This document shows positions 5,936 to 12,346 of a DNA stretch of 27,109 nucleotides, piece after piece (within the stretch, counting starts at the first letter, position 1; each line of letters starts with the position of its first letter). Location: positions 1 to 27,109 of the IMG/VR virus record IMGVR_UViG_3300032242_000300. One strand, written 5' to 3'. This stretch comes from a virus. Below the pieces are notes generated by a model, which saw nothing but the letters and a program-made list of their open reading frames with translations, made no database searches and was not told the DNA's origin. Made by a program: the position numbers and the translations under genes.

Positions 5936-7463
5936 CAACAAGTACCTACTGATTGAAACAGAAGAACCACAAAAGATTCTTTCTACGATTGCTAAAAGCA
6001 CCGAAACTACTGATGGTTCAGTAGCTGTCCATTGGGGGTTGAAGGAAGCACAGATGTTAAAGATGCTTGGTTGGGATAGCGTGCCGTCCCCAATTGAGCG
6101 CGACTACAACTGGCCCGGACTTTTTAAACCGATGAATCACCAGAAGGAAACATCATCCTTTCTAACCTTGCACCCTCGCGCTTTCTGTTTTAACGAACAA
6201 GGCACTGGCAAGACTGCATCAGCTATCTGGGCATCAGACTATCTACTTGAGCAGGAATACATACGACGGGTACTGGTTATATGTCCTGTGTCCATCATGC
6301 AAGCCGCATGGCAAGCCGACTTGTTTAAATTTGCTGTCCATCGCCACGTAGATGTAGCACACGGAGACCGCAAGAAACGCAAGGCTATTGTTGAAGGCAT
6401 CGCCGAGTATGTTGTCATTAACTATGACGGTGTGGCAATCGTTGAGGAAGAACTTAAGGCTGGTGGATTTGACCTTGTCATCATTGACGAAGCTAATGCG
6501 TACAAGAACCCAAGGACTGAACGATTTAAAACGTTGAGAAGGATCATCACTCCTGATACTTGGATATGGATGATGACAGGTACACCTGCAGCTCAATCAC
6601 CACTAGATGCTTATGGTTTGGCAAAGCTATGCGTGCCGTCAAGAACCCCACATTTATATACATCGTTTCGTGATGTTGTTATGTATCAGATGACACGGTT
6701 TAAATGGATTCCAAAACCACAAGCTCAAAGTATTGTGCATAACTTACTACAACCTGCTATACGATTTGAGAAAAAAGATTGCATTGATTTGCCTGATGTG
6801 ACACACACCTCACGATTTGCGCCGCTAACCCCACAACAATCTAAGTACTACAAAGACCTCAAGAAAGAGATGTTGATTGAAGCAGTTGGCGATGAAGTTT
6901 CTGCCGTAAATGCGGCGGCACAACTAAATAAGTTGCTCCAAATATCTTGTGGCGCTGTATACACCGATACTAAAAATGTAATTGAGTTTGATGCGTCCAG
7001 TAGATTAAACATTTTGTTAGAAGTTATTGAAGAAGCAAGTCATAAAGTTCTAGTATTTATACCTTTTACACATGCACTAAATCTAGTACAAGATTTCCTA
7101 ACAAAAAATAAAGTGACGTCAGAGATAATCAATGGCTCTGTAAGCGTGTCAAAGCGTACCGATATATTTAAAAGGTTTCAAGAGTCCGATGAACCACGAG
7201 TACTTTTGATTCAACCGCAAGCGGCGGCACATGGGGTTACCCTAACTGCGGCGAACGTAATCGTGTGGTACGCTCCTGTCACGTCGATTGAAACATACCT
7301 GCAAGCAAACGCACGTATCGATCGGCCCGGACAGCGTAACCCCATGACAATCGTACATCTTGAAGGTAGTCCAGTAGAAACAAAACTCTACTCGATGCTG
7401 CAAAACAAATTGGACTTCCATAACAAGATTATTGATTTGTATAAAAATGAAATTAACTCTTGA
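5922..7463 (+). CDS. SNF2-family (superfamily 2) helicase/ATPase (513 aa)
   Basis: Both RecA-like lobes are present. Motif I (Walker A) is GTGKT at 94-98, preceded by NEQ as in SWI2/SNF2 enzymes. Motif II is D189-E190-A191-N192 (VIIDEANAYKN), motif III is TGTP at 219-222, and motif VI is QANARIDRPGQ (461-471). These enzymes translocate on duplex DNA and remodel protein-DNA or branched structures, and phages with polA and primase-helicase genes often carry a short stand-alone version. The helicase-associated domains of chromatin remodelers are absent. The DEAN form of motif II differs from the common DEAH/DEGH. No strong ribosome site is seen, and the start overlaps the upstream gene by 14 bases. 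Confidence 0.92.
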   Translation: MQVIDNKYLLIETEEPQKILSTIAKSTETTDGSVAVHWGLKEAQMLKMLGWDSVPSPIERDYNWPGLFKPMNHQKETSSFLTLHPRAFCFNEQGTGKTASAIWASDYLLEQEYIRRVLVICPVSIMQAAWQADLFKFAVHRHVDVAHGDRKKRKAIVEGIAEYVVINYDGVAIVEEELKAGGFDLVIIDEANAYKNPRTERFKTLRRIITPDTWIWMMTGTPAAQSPLDAYGLAKLCVPSRTPHLYTSFRDVVMYQMTRFKWIPKPQAQSIVHNLLQPAIRFEKKDCIDLPDVTHTSRFAPLTPQQSKYYKDLKKEMLIEAVGDEVSAVNAAAQLNKLLQISCGAVYTDTKNVIEFDASSRLNILLEVIEEASHKVLVFIPFTHALNLVQDFLTKNKVTSEIINGSVSVSKRTDIFKRFQESDEPRVLLIQPQAAAHGVTLTAANVIVWYAPVTSIETYLQANARIDRPGQRNPMTIVHLEGSPVETKLYSMLQNKLDFHNKIIDLYKNEINS

Positions 7464-7487
7464 CAAAGTCAACAAATAGAGTATAAT
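7460..7487 (+). promoter_or_regulatory. Consensus sigma-70 promoter with palindromic operator candidate
   Basis: A perfect -35 box TTGACA (7460-7465) and a perfect -10 box TATAAT (7482-7487) are separated by 16 bases, so host sigma-70 RNA polymerase should use it. Transcription would start at about 7494-7496. The -35 box is half of a palindrome, TTGAC-AAA-GTCAA (7460-7472), a plausible repressor site. The promoter lies in the largest non-coding gap of the window, at the very end of the helicase gene, and would drive the genes from 7622 to 12346. Confidence 0.85.
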
Positions 7488-7494
7488 GATTTTT

Positions 7495-7592
7495 GTTGGT
7501 GGTGTGTAATGCGGGTTAGCGCCGTATTTACTTGAATTGTGCAAATACCAAGTAAGTTGAACCACACTGCTTTATGTGAACACATCACCAAC
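7495..7592 (+). promoter_or_regulatory. Structured 5' leader RNA (putative cis-regulatory element)
   Basis: GTTGGTGGTGTGT (7495-7507) pairs with ACACATCACCAAC (7580-7592) in 13 continuous base pairs, one of them G-U. The stem would form at the very 5' end of the transcript from the promoter above. Inside it are two mutually exclusive hairpins: GTATTT/AAATAC (7524-7529 with 7543-7548) and TTACTTG/CAAGTAA (7528-7534 with 7549-7555). The ribosome site GGAG (7611-7614) lies just outside the stem. No known riboswitch family is recognised. It could be a switch, an attenuator or an mRNA-stabilising structure. Confidence 0.6.
7509..7535 (+). other. Possible leader peptide ORF (8 codons)
   Basis: ATG at 7509 opens a short frame, MRVSAVFT, ending at TGA 7533-7535 inside the leader RNA. 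Only a weak GGTGG sequence precedes it, and the region would be enclosed by the 13-bp stem. Translation, if any, would disrupt both internal hairpins. The evidence is position only. Confidence 0.2.
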
Positions 7593-7621
7593 ACCTATAA
7601 AAAACAAATTGGAGTAAGAGT

Positions 7622-8017
7622 ATGGAACAAGATGTTTCTATTGACAAAATCGTCGGCGCTTATATTAAGATTCGCGATTCAAAAGATACTATATACGCAA
7701 AGTATAAGGCTGATACTGCCGAGCTAGAAGAGCAGATGACTACCCTAAAGCAAAAGTTACTTGAGGTCTCTAAGGAGACTGGCGTTACTAGCTTTTCAAC
7801 ACCGCAGGGGACTGCGTATCGAACCGTCAAAGACCGCTATTGGACTAATGACTGGGAAAGCTTCTACACCTTTATGCGCGAGCACGAAGCAATGCAGTTG
7901 CTAGAAAAACGTATTCATCAGATGAATATGAAAGAGTTCTTAGAGAACAATCCTGAGAGCGAACCTATGGGCTTGAACATAGATCGCGAATATGAAATCA
8001 CAATTCGGAGGAAGTAA
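7622..8017 (+). CDS. Hypothetical protein (131 aa), first gene of the second early transcript
   Basis: The start ATG at 7622 has GGAG 7 bases upstream (7611-7614) and follows the structured leader. The N-terminal third is helical and probably coiled coil (YAKYKADTAELEEQMTTLKQKLLEV). A short beta segment follows (TSFSTPQGTAYRTVKDRYW), and the C-terminal half includes FYTFMREHEAMQLLEKRIHQMNM and ends EYEITIRRK. No catalytic motif is recognised. Its place directly before the SSB-like gene suggests a role in DNA replication or recombination, by context only. The TAA shares its last base with the next ATG. Confidence 0.75.
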   Translation: MEQDVSIDKIVGAYIKIRDSKDTIYAKYKADTAELEEQMTTLKQKLLEVSKETGVTSFSTPQGTAYRTVKDRYWTNDWESFYTFMREHEAMQLLEKRIHQMNMKEFLENNPESEPMGLNIDREYEITIRRK

Positions 8018-8193
8018 TGGACATTGAAGAATTAGCGTTCCGCAGGGAACGTGACGAAATGTTCTATCGAGAGCGTGCGGTAGATCAAGCACTTACTCTA
8101 ATGAAAAGGGGTGTGCTAACCGAAGAGGTTGAAGACCTTCTTCACAACGCAAATGCTATATACAACTTTATTAAAGGAAATCCAAATGAGTAA
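8017..8193 (+). CDS. Hypothetical small acidic protein (58 aa)
   Basis: It begins at ATG 8017, overlapping the previous TAA by one base, with GGAGG 7 bases upstream (CGGAGGAAGTAATG). It ends at TAA 8191-8193, overlapping the SSB-like gene by 8 bases. The 58-residue product is helical and charged (MDIEELAFRRERDEMFYRERAVDQAL, then EEVEDLLHNANAIYNFI). No family is recognised. The strong ribosome site and coupled position make it a likely real gene. Confidence 0.65.
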   Translation: MDIEELAFRRERDEMFYRERAVDQALTLMKRGVLTEEVEDLLHNANAIYNFIKGNPNE

Positions 8194-9052
8194 CGACCTC
8201 GCGCTCTTTAGCAACAATCTCCCCGACTACCTAAAGGAAGTCGGTCTCGACGACATGACCAAAGCGCTTGCTGGTAATACTGGCATGAAGCGCATCTCCA
8301 TTCGTGGTGGTGTGTTCCGCATGATGGTCAGCGGCGAAGAGATTGCTAAGAATGAAAACCGTTCAATGAACATCGTCATTGTTAATGGTGCGACAAAAGT
8401 ATCGCGTTCTTTCTATGCTGGCAAGTATGTTGCTGGCGAGACTTCACACCCTGACTGTTGGTCTAATGACGGCGACAAACCTGATGCAAGTATTGAGTAT
8501 CCGCAGTCTTCTGCTTGTGAAGGCTGTGAACAAAACATCAAAGGTTCTGGTCAAGGCGATTCACGCGCTTGCCGTTACCAACAACGCTTGGCTGTTCTGT
8601 TAGCCGACGACGTTGCAGGCGATGTGTTCCAGTTGGTGTTACCCGCTAAGTCAATCTTTGGTCGTGGTGATGTAGACAAGATGCCGTTTCAACAATACGC
8701 TAAGTATGTCGGCGCACAAGGCAAGAGCATCAGCACTTTGGTAACAGAGATGCGTATGGATAGCGATAGCGATACTCCCAAGTTGACCTTCAAGCCCGTT
8801 CGTTTCTTATCCAAAGAAGAGTGGTTATCTGCTAAAGACAAAGGTGATAGCCCTGCCGCTAAAGCCGCTGTCGTGCAAACTCCATCACAAACTGATGGGC
8901 CTAAGAAGAAAGCGATTGCCGCACCCGCACCTAAAGCACAGGATGAAGAAATCATGCCTGAGCCAACAAAGCGCACCGCTAAGAAAAACGCCGAGCCCGC
9001 TCCTAAGAAGGAATTTAATGACGTGCTGAAACAGTGGACTGAAGACGAGTAA
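8186..9052 (+). CDS. Putative single-stranded DNA-binding protein (288 aa)
   Basis: The start MSNDLALF at 8186 has AAAGGA 8 bases upstream. An earlier in-frame ATG at 8129 overlaps the previous gene more deeply and is rejected. Residues about 35-210 form a beta-rich core with C91, C111, C114 and C129 placed for one zinc site. A low-complexity Ala/Pro/Lys linker (about 222-275) leads to an acidic end, EFNDVLKQWTEDE. An acidic C-terminal tail after a flexible linker is the hallmark of bacterial and T7-type SSBs, which recruit partners with it. The neighbours, a primase-helicase and DNA metabolism genes, fit this role. The assignment rests on layout and context, not on a confirmed family match. 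Confidence 0.6.
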   Translation: MSNDLALFSNNLPDYLKEVGLDDMTKALAGNTGMKRISIRGGVFRMMVSGEEIAKNENRSMNIVIVNGATKVSRSFYAGKYVAGETSHPDCWSNDGDKPDASIEYPQSSACEGCEQNIKGSGQGDSRACRYQQRLAVLLADDVAGDVFQLVLPAKSIFGRGDVDKMPFQQYAKYVGAQGKSISTLVTEMRMDSDSDTPKLTFKPVRFLSKEEWLSAKDKGDSPAAKAAVVQTPSQTDGPKKKAIAAPAPKAQDEEIMPEPTKRTAKKNAEPAPKKEFNDVLKQWTEDE

Positions 9053-9294
9053 TGGATAACAGAGGTTACGCAACTCGAATCGTTCGCGCCAACCAAGAAG
9101 CAAGTACAGAGAGCTCCGGCGTAAAGCTGGGGCGATTCTGTATTAAGAAAGATTATCCCGTTCGTGAAGTCGCTGAGTACTTTGGAGTTAGCCGCATGAC
9201 AATCTATAAATGGTTCTCAGGCGATTGGATTCCACGTAAGGTACACGAAGCAAAAATTAACGAGATGCTTTCTAAGGTTGGATTTGTTCAGTAG
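9052..9294 (+). CDS. Helix-turn-helix DNA-binding protein (80 aa)
   Basis: The start overlaps the SSB-like stop by one base (TAATG). Residues 34-58 read DYPVREVAEYFGVSRMTIYKWFSGD, a clear helix-turn-helix of the small phage/transposase type, with VSRMTIYKW as recognition helix. The flanks are basic. It could be a transcription regulator of the phage, perhaps acting at the palindrome over the 7460 promoter, or an origin-binding protein for the primase-helicase next door. Both are inference. A GC-rich hairpin follows its stop codon. Confidence 0.75.
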   Translation: MDNRGYATRIVRANQEASTESSGVKLGRFCIKKDYPVREVAEYFGVSRMTIYKWFSGDWIPRKVHEAKINEMLSKVGFVQ

Positions 9295-9299
9295 CGTTT

Positions 9300-9323
9300 G
9301 GACGGGGCTCGCCGCGCCCCTCC
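9300..9323 (+). promoter_or_regulatory. GC-rich intercistronic hairpin
   Basis: GGA-C-GGGGC (9300-9308) pairs with GCCCC-TCC (9316-9323), giving eight base pairs, one bulged C and a 7-base loop. It sits in the 51-base gap between the helix-turn-helix gene and the primase-helicase. No T-run follows, so a standard intrinsic terminator is unlikely. It may set the relative amount of the two messages or mark an RNA processing site. Confidence 0.45.
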
Positions 9324-9345
9324 GACGCATTTCTTAGAGGCGGCT

Positions 9346-12165
9346 ATGACAAGAGCAGGGTTACTGTCGGCGGTGCTATCGCCTGACGGGTGGTACTGCG
9401 TGGTCGGTCTGAAGAAGACAGGTCACCCTCGGCAAATATTTGTTGAGGATATGCAGGGTGTAGAAGACGCCGTTCAAGATTTATTGGACGAGCAATTTGA
9501 CGTCTATTTTGCTTGCGCAAAGTATGAAGAATCAGGTTCACGTACTAACGATAACGTGAAAAACATCAAGTCATTTTGGCTTGACATTGACTGCGGAACA
9601 GGTAAGCCATATGCGGATCAGTCTGAAGGACTAGAAGCGCTTAAAAGTTTTTGCAAAACCGTAGGGTTACCGAAGCCGACTGTAGTGAATTCAGGTCGAG
9701 GACTACATGTCTACTGGCCTTTGACCGCACCGATAGCCCGCAAGGAATGGGTGAATGCGGCTAAGCGTTTGAAAGTTTTATGTTCTGAAGAGGGCCTAGA
9801 GGCCGACCCTAGCCGCACGGCTGATGCCGCATCCATATTGAGGATGCCAGATACGTTTAACCACAAAGCCGAGCCGCCGTTAGAAGTAACGGTTATGGTG
9901 ATGGGCAACGATATTTCGTTTGAGGATTTCAAAGACAAGCTAGGCGTGATGGACGAGACGCCTGACTATCTGCCTACATTTGCAGATGATATGACTAAGG
10001 CGCTGATGGGCAACCGACAGCACCGATTCCAAATCATAGTAGATAAGAACGTAAACGGAACAGGCTGTCTGCAGCTAGCTAGAGCTATCGCTGACCAGAA
10101 GATTTTAGATGAACCGCGCTGGCGTGCGACGTTGTCTATTGCTAAGTTCTGTACCGATATTGATACAGCTATCCATGATGTATCTAGAGATCATCCAGAC
10201 TACAACCCTGATGCCACGATTGCTAAGGTTGAACTAATACGAGGACCTTATACATGCGAGTCGTGGGAGGCTATCAATCCGTCAGGGTGCGTAGGTTGCA
10301 TACATAAAGGCAAAATCAAATCCCCTATCACGCTCGGCGCAGAGATTGCGGCGGCGCTACCCGAGGACAACAAGATTGAATATGTGGTTGAGGAAAAGAC
10401 GGTTGTCTATGACGTCCCTGAGTACCCCTTTCCATATTTCAGAGGTAAGAACGGCGGCGTCTACCGCAAGTCAGATGACGAGGACGATCCCGAAGCCGAC
10501 TTGATTTACGAGCATGACCTATATGTGGTCAAGCGATTGAAAGACCCGCAAGCGGGCGAAACAATTTGGATGCGTCTGCACACACCACGTGACGGCGTAA
10601 AAGAGTTTGCTTTGGCTGTAGTGGATTTATTAACGACAGATAAGTTGCGCGAAAGGCTGGCTTGGTTTGGCGTTGTGGCGCTGAAAAAACAAATGGACAA
10701 CATCATGGCTTACATCGTTCGATCGGTGAAAGAGATGCAATACAAACAAGGAGCAGAAATTATGAGATCACAATTCGGCTGGACCGAGAAGAATCAATCA
10801 TTCATTATTGGCGAGAAAGAAATCACCGCACAGGGCGACAAGTACAGCCCACCATCTAGCTACACCTCGGGGCTTGTAGATTGGTTTAATCCAGTCGGCT
10901 CTTACGAGGAATGGCAAAGCGTCGTGAATGCGTATGACCAGCCGGGGTTTGAGCCGCATGCCTTTGGGTTCTTTACTGCATTCGGTGCGCCGTTGATGCG
11001 CCACCTAAACCTCAAGGGTGCGATCGTCAACATGATTAACAACGAGTCTGGCACAGGTAAGACAACAGCAATCAAGGCTATGCACAGTGTGTTTGGGCAC
11101 CCAGAAGAACTAATGTTGATCGAGCGAGATACCATGAATGTGCGCTTGCACCGACTGGGCGTTATGAACAACATGGGTTTAGGTTGCGACGAGATCACCA
11201 AGATGAAGGCAGACGACTTCTCTGACTTTGCCTATGCAGTTTCACAAGGCCGAGGCCGTGGGCGGATGAAGTCCAGTGAGAACTCTGAGCGTATTAATAT
11301 GGCTAAGTGGCAGACTATCCTTCTCTGTTCTTCAAACGCATCTGCCGTAGATAAGCTTAAGTCCTTGAAGTCCACACCTGACGGTGAGCTTATGCGGGTA
11401 ATTGAGTACCAAATCCCTGAGACTAAGCTGATGACTAAGCAAGAGGCTGATGAGTTGTATCCCAAACTGTACACAAACTATGGTCATGCAGGCCCTATTT
11501 ACATGCGTGACTTGGTAGAAAACTTGGAAGAGCGCATCCTTGAAGTCAAACAGTTACAGCGCATCATCGACGAGCAGATGGGATTTACCAACCGCGAGCG
11601 GTTCTGGTCAGGTGTGGCGGCATGCAACCTAGCAGGTGCTTTGTTTGCCAAGCGTTTAGGAATTCACAGCATTAACGTCGGTCGTGTGCTCAAGTGGGCT
11701 ACAGCTGAGTTTGGTCAGATGCGTTTGGAGAATAAGCCCCCAGTTACTACGCATGCTAGCGTGATCGGTGAATACTGGAGCGAGCACCGCCGCAATACTT
11801 TGGTTATTAATGATAAGGCGGACAAACGTACTGGGGTAGAGATGCTCCCTATCTTAGAACCACAAGGTGAACTTATTATCCGGATGGAGCCTGATACTAG
11901 GAAGCTATTTATTATCTGTAAGAAGTTGCGGACGTGGTGTGCTGAGCACCAGATAACAATTAAAGATGTGTTGTCCTCACTTACAAATGATGGCGTCTAT
12001 GTTGGCATAGTGAAGAAGCGCATGGCTAAAGGCACGAAGATTAGTGGTATCCCACCTGTTGACGTCTTTGTATTTGATTGTTCGCAGGGAGATTTCTTAG
12101 ACCCTGAAGCCTTTATGGGTACTTCAGATACGGACGAGGCCGACTCCGCCGATGAGGATAAATGA
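9346..12165 (+). CDS. PrimPol-type primase fused to superfamily 3-like helicase (939 aa)
   Basis: The N-terminal 200 residues match archaeo-eukaryotic-type primase/PrimPol domains: the metal pair D80 and D82 in WLDID, SGRGLHVYW (116-124) for nucleotide binding, then RMPDTFNHK (166-174). A cysteine-rich link (TCESWEAINPSGCVGCIHKGK, about 300-325) may bind zinc. The C-terminal ATPase shows Walker A NNESGTGKTT with K572, Walker B D615-E616 in GCDEIT, and an acidic tail. It should unwind the fork and make primers for the PolA-type polymerase. ATG 9346 with AGAGG 5 bases upstream is preferred over a TTG at 9298, which would start inside the intercistronic hairpin. Confidence 0.88.
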   Translation: MTRAGLLSAVLSPDGWYCVVGLKKTGHPRQIFVEDMQGVEDAVQDLLDEQFDVYFACAKYEESGSRTNDNVKNIKSFWLDIDCGTGKPYADQSEGLEALKSFCKTVGLPKPTVVNSGRGLHVYWPLTAPIARKEWVNAAKRLKVLCSEEGLEADPSRTADAASILRMPDTFNHKAEPPLEVTVMVMGNDISFEDFKDKLGVMDETPDYLPTFADDMTKALMGNRQHRFQIIVDKNVNGTGCLQLARAIADQKILDEPRWRATLSIAKFCTDIDTAIHDVSRDHPDYNPDATIAKVELIRGPYTCESWEAINPSGCVGCIHKGKIKSPITLGAEIAAALPEDNKIEYVVEEKTVVYDVPEYPFPYFRGKNGGVYRKSDDEDDPEADLIYEHDLYVVKRLKDPQAGETIWMRLHTPRDGVKEFALAVVDLLTTDKLRERLAWFGVVALKKQMDNIMAYIVRSVKEMQYKQGAEIMRSQFGWTEKNQSFIIGEKEITAQGDKYSPPSSYTSGLVDWFNPVGSYEEWQSVVNAYDQPGFEPHAFGFFTAFGAPLMRHLNLKGAIVNMINNESGTGKTTAIKAMHSVFGHPEELMLIERDTMNVRLHRLGVMNNMGLGCDEITKMKADDFSDFAYAVSQGRGRGRMKSSENSERINMAKWQTILLCSSNASAVDKLKSLKSTPDGELMRVIEYQIPETKLMTKQEADELYPKLYTNYGHAGPIYMRDLVENLEERILEVKQLQRIIDEQMGFTNRERFWSGVAACNLAGALFAKRLGIHSINVGRVLKWATAEFGQMRLENKPPVTTHASVIGEYWSEHRRNTLVINDKADKRTGVEMLPILEPQGELIIRMEPDTRKLFIICKKLRTWCAEHQITIKDVLSSLTNDGVYVGIVKKRMAKGTKISGIPPVDVFVFDCSQGDFLDPEAFMGTSDTDEADSADEDK

Positions 12166-12346
12166 CCTTGACTACAACATTAACTGGCGTAGGTTTAAGA
12201 GAGGCACGTCGTTCTTTATACCGTGCCTAAGAATAGAAGAAAGTAAAACCACAATCCGAGCCGTGACTAAGCGGCTTGGGTTTAGGGTGGCAATAAAGGT
12301 CGTCATCGAAGACGGCATCAAGGGACTACGCGTCTGGCGTAGGTGA
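12152..12346 (+). CDS. Small basic protein (64 aa), last gene of the replication module
   Basis: It starts 14 bases inside the end of the primase-helicase gene and stops at TGA 12344-12346, directly abutting the stop of the opposing gene. The product is basic and looks beta-rich (NINWRRFKRGTSFFIPCLRIEESKTTIRAVTKRLGF, then VAIKVVIEDGIKGLRVWRR). Similar short proteins occur in other phages from memory, but I cannot name a function. The KRGTSFFIP segment is its most distinctive part. It may bind nucleic acid because of its charge. Confidence 0.7.
   Translation: MRINDLDYNINWRRFKRGTSFFIPCLRIEESKTTIRAVTKRLGFRVAIKVVIEDGIKGLRVWRR
12253..12282 (+). promoter_or_regulatory. Hairpin near the convergent gene ends (possible weak terminator)
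   Basis: AATCCGAGCCG (12253-12263) pairs with CGGCTTGGGTT (12272-12282): 11 base pairs with two G-U pairs and an 8-base loop. It lies within the last plus-strand gene, about 65 bases before the convergent junction. No real T-run follows on either strand, so termination activity is uncertain. Confidence 0.3.

Larger units (their letters stand above)
7464..7621 (+). other. Largest non-coding gap of the window
   Basis: These 158 bases separate the SNF2 helicase from the next gene. They contain most of the promoter (7460-7487), the leader RNA (7495-7592), the possible leader peptide (7509-7535) and the ribosome site GGAG (7611-7614). No tRNA or terminator was found. Confidence 0.8.

Noticed and set aside
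6243-6596. 117-aa minus-strand ORF inside the SNF2 helicase gene
   Set aside because: The plus strand carries clear helicase motifs across this stretch, so the opposite frame is incidental.
7524-7555. Possible H-type pseudoknot formed by GTATTT/AAATAC and ACTTG/CAAGT
   Set aside because: Both connecting loops would have zero length, which is sterically unlikely, so I treat the two helices as alternatives.
8689-9096. 135-aa minus-strand ORF over the SSB-like gene
   Set aside because: It is a shadow of the Ala/Pro/Lys-rich linker on the other strand and has no ribosome site or context.
9298-9345. TTG start extending the primase-helicase by 16 residues
   Set aside because: The extension runs through a GC-rich hairpin, has no ribosome site, and ATG 9346 has a good one.
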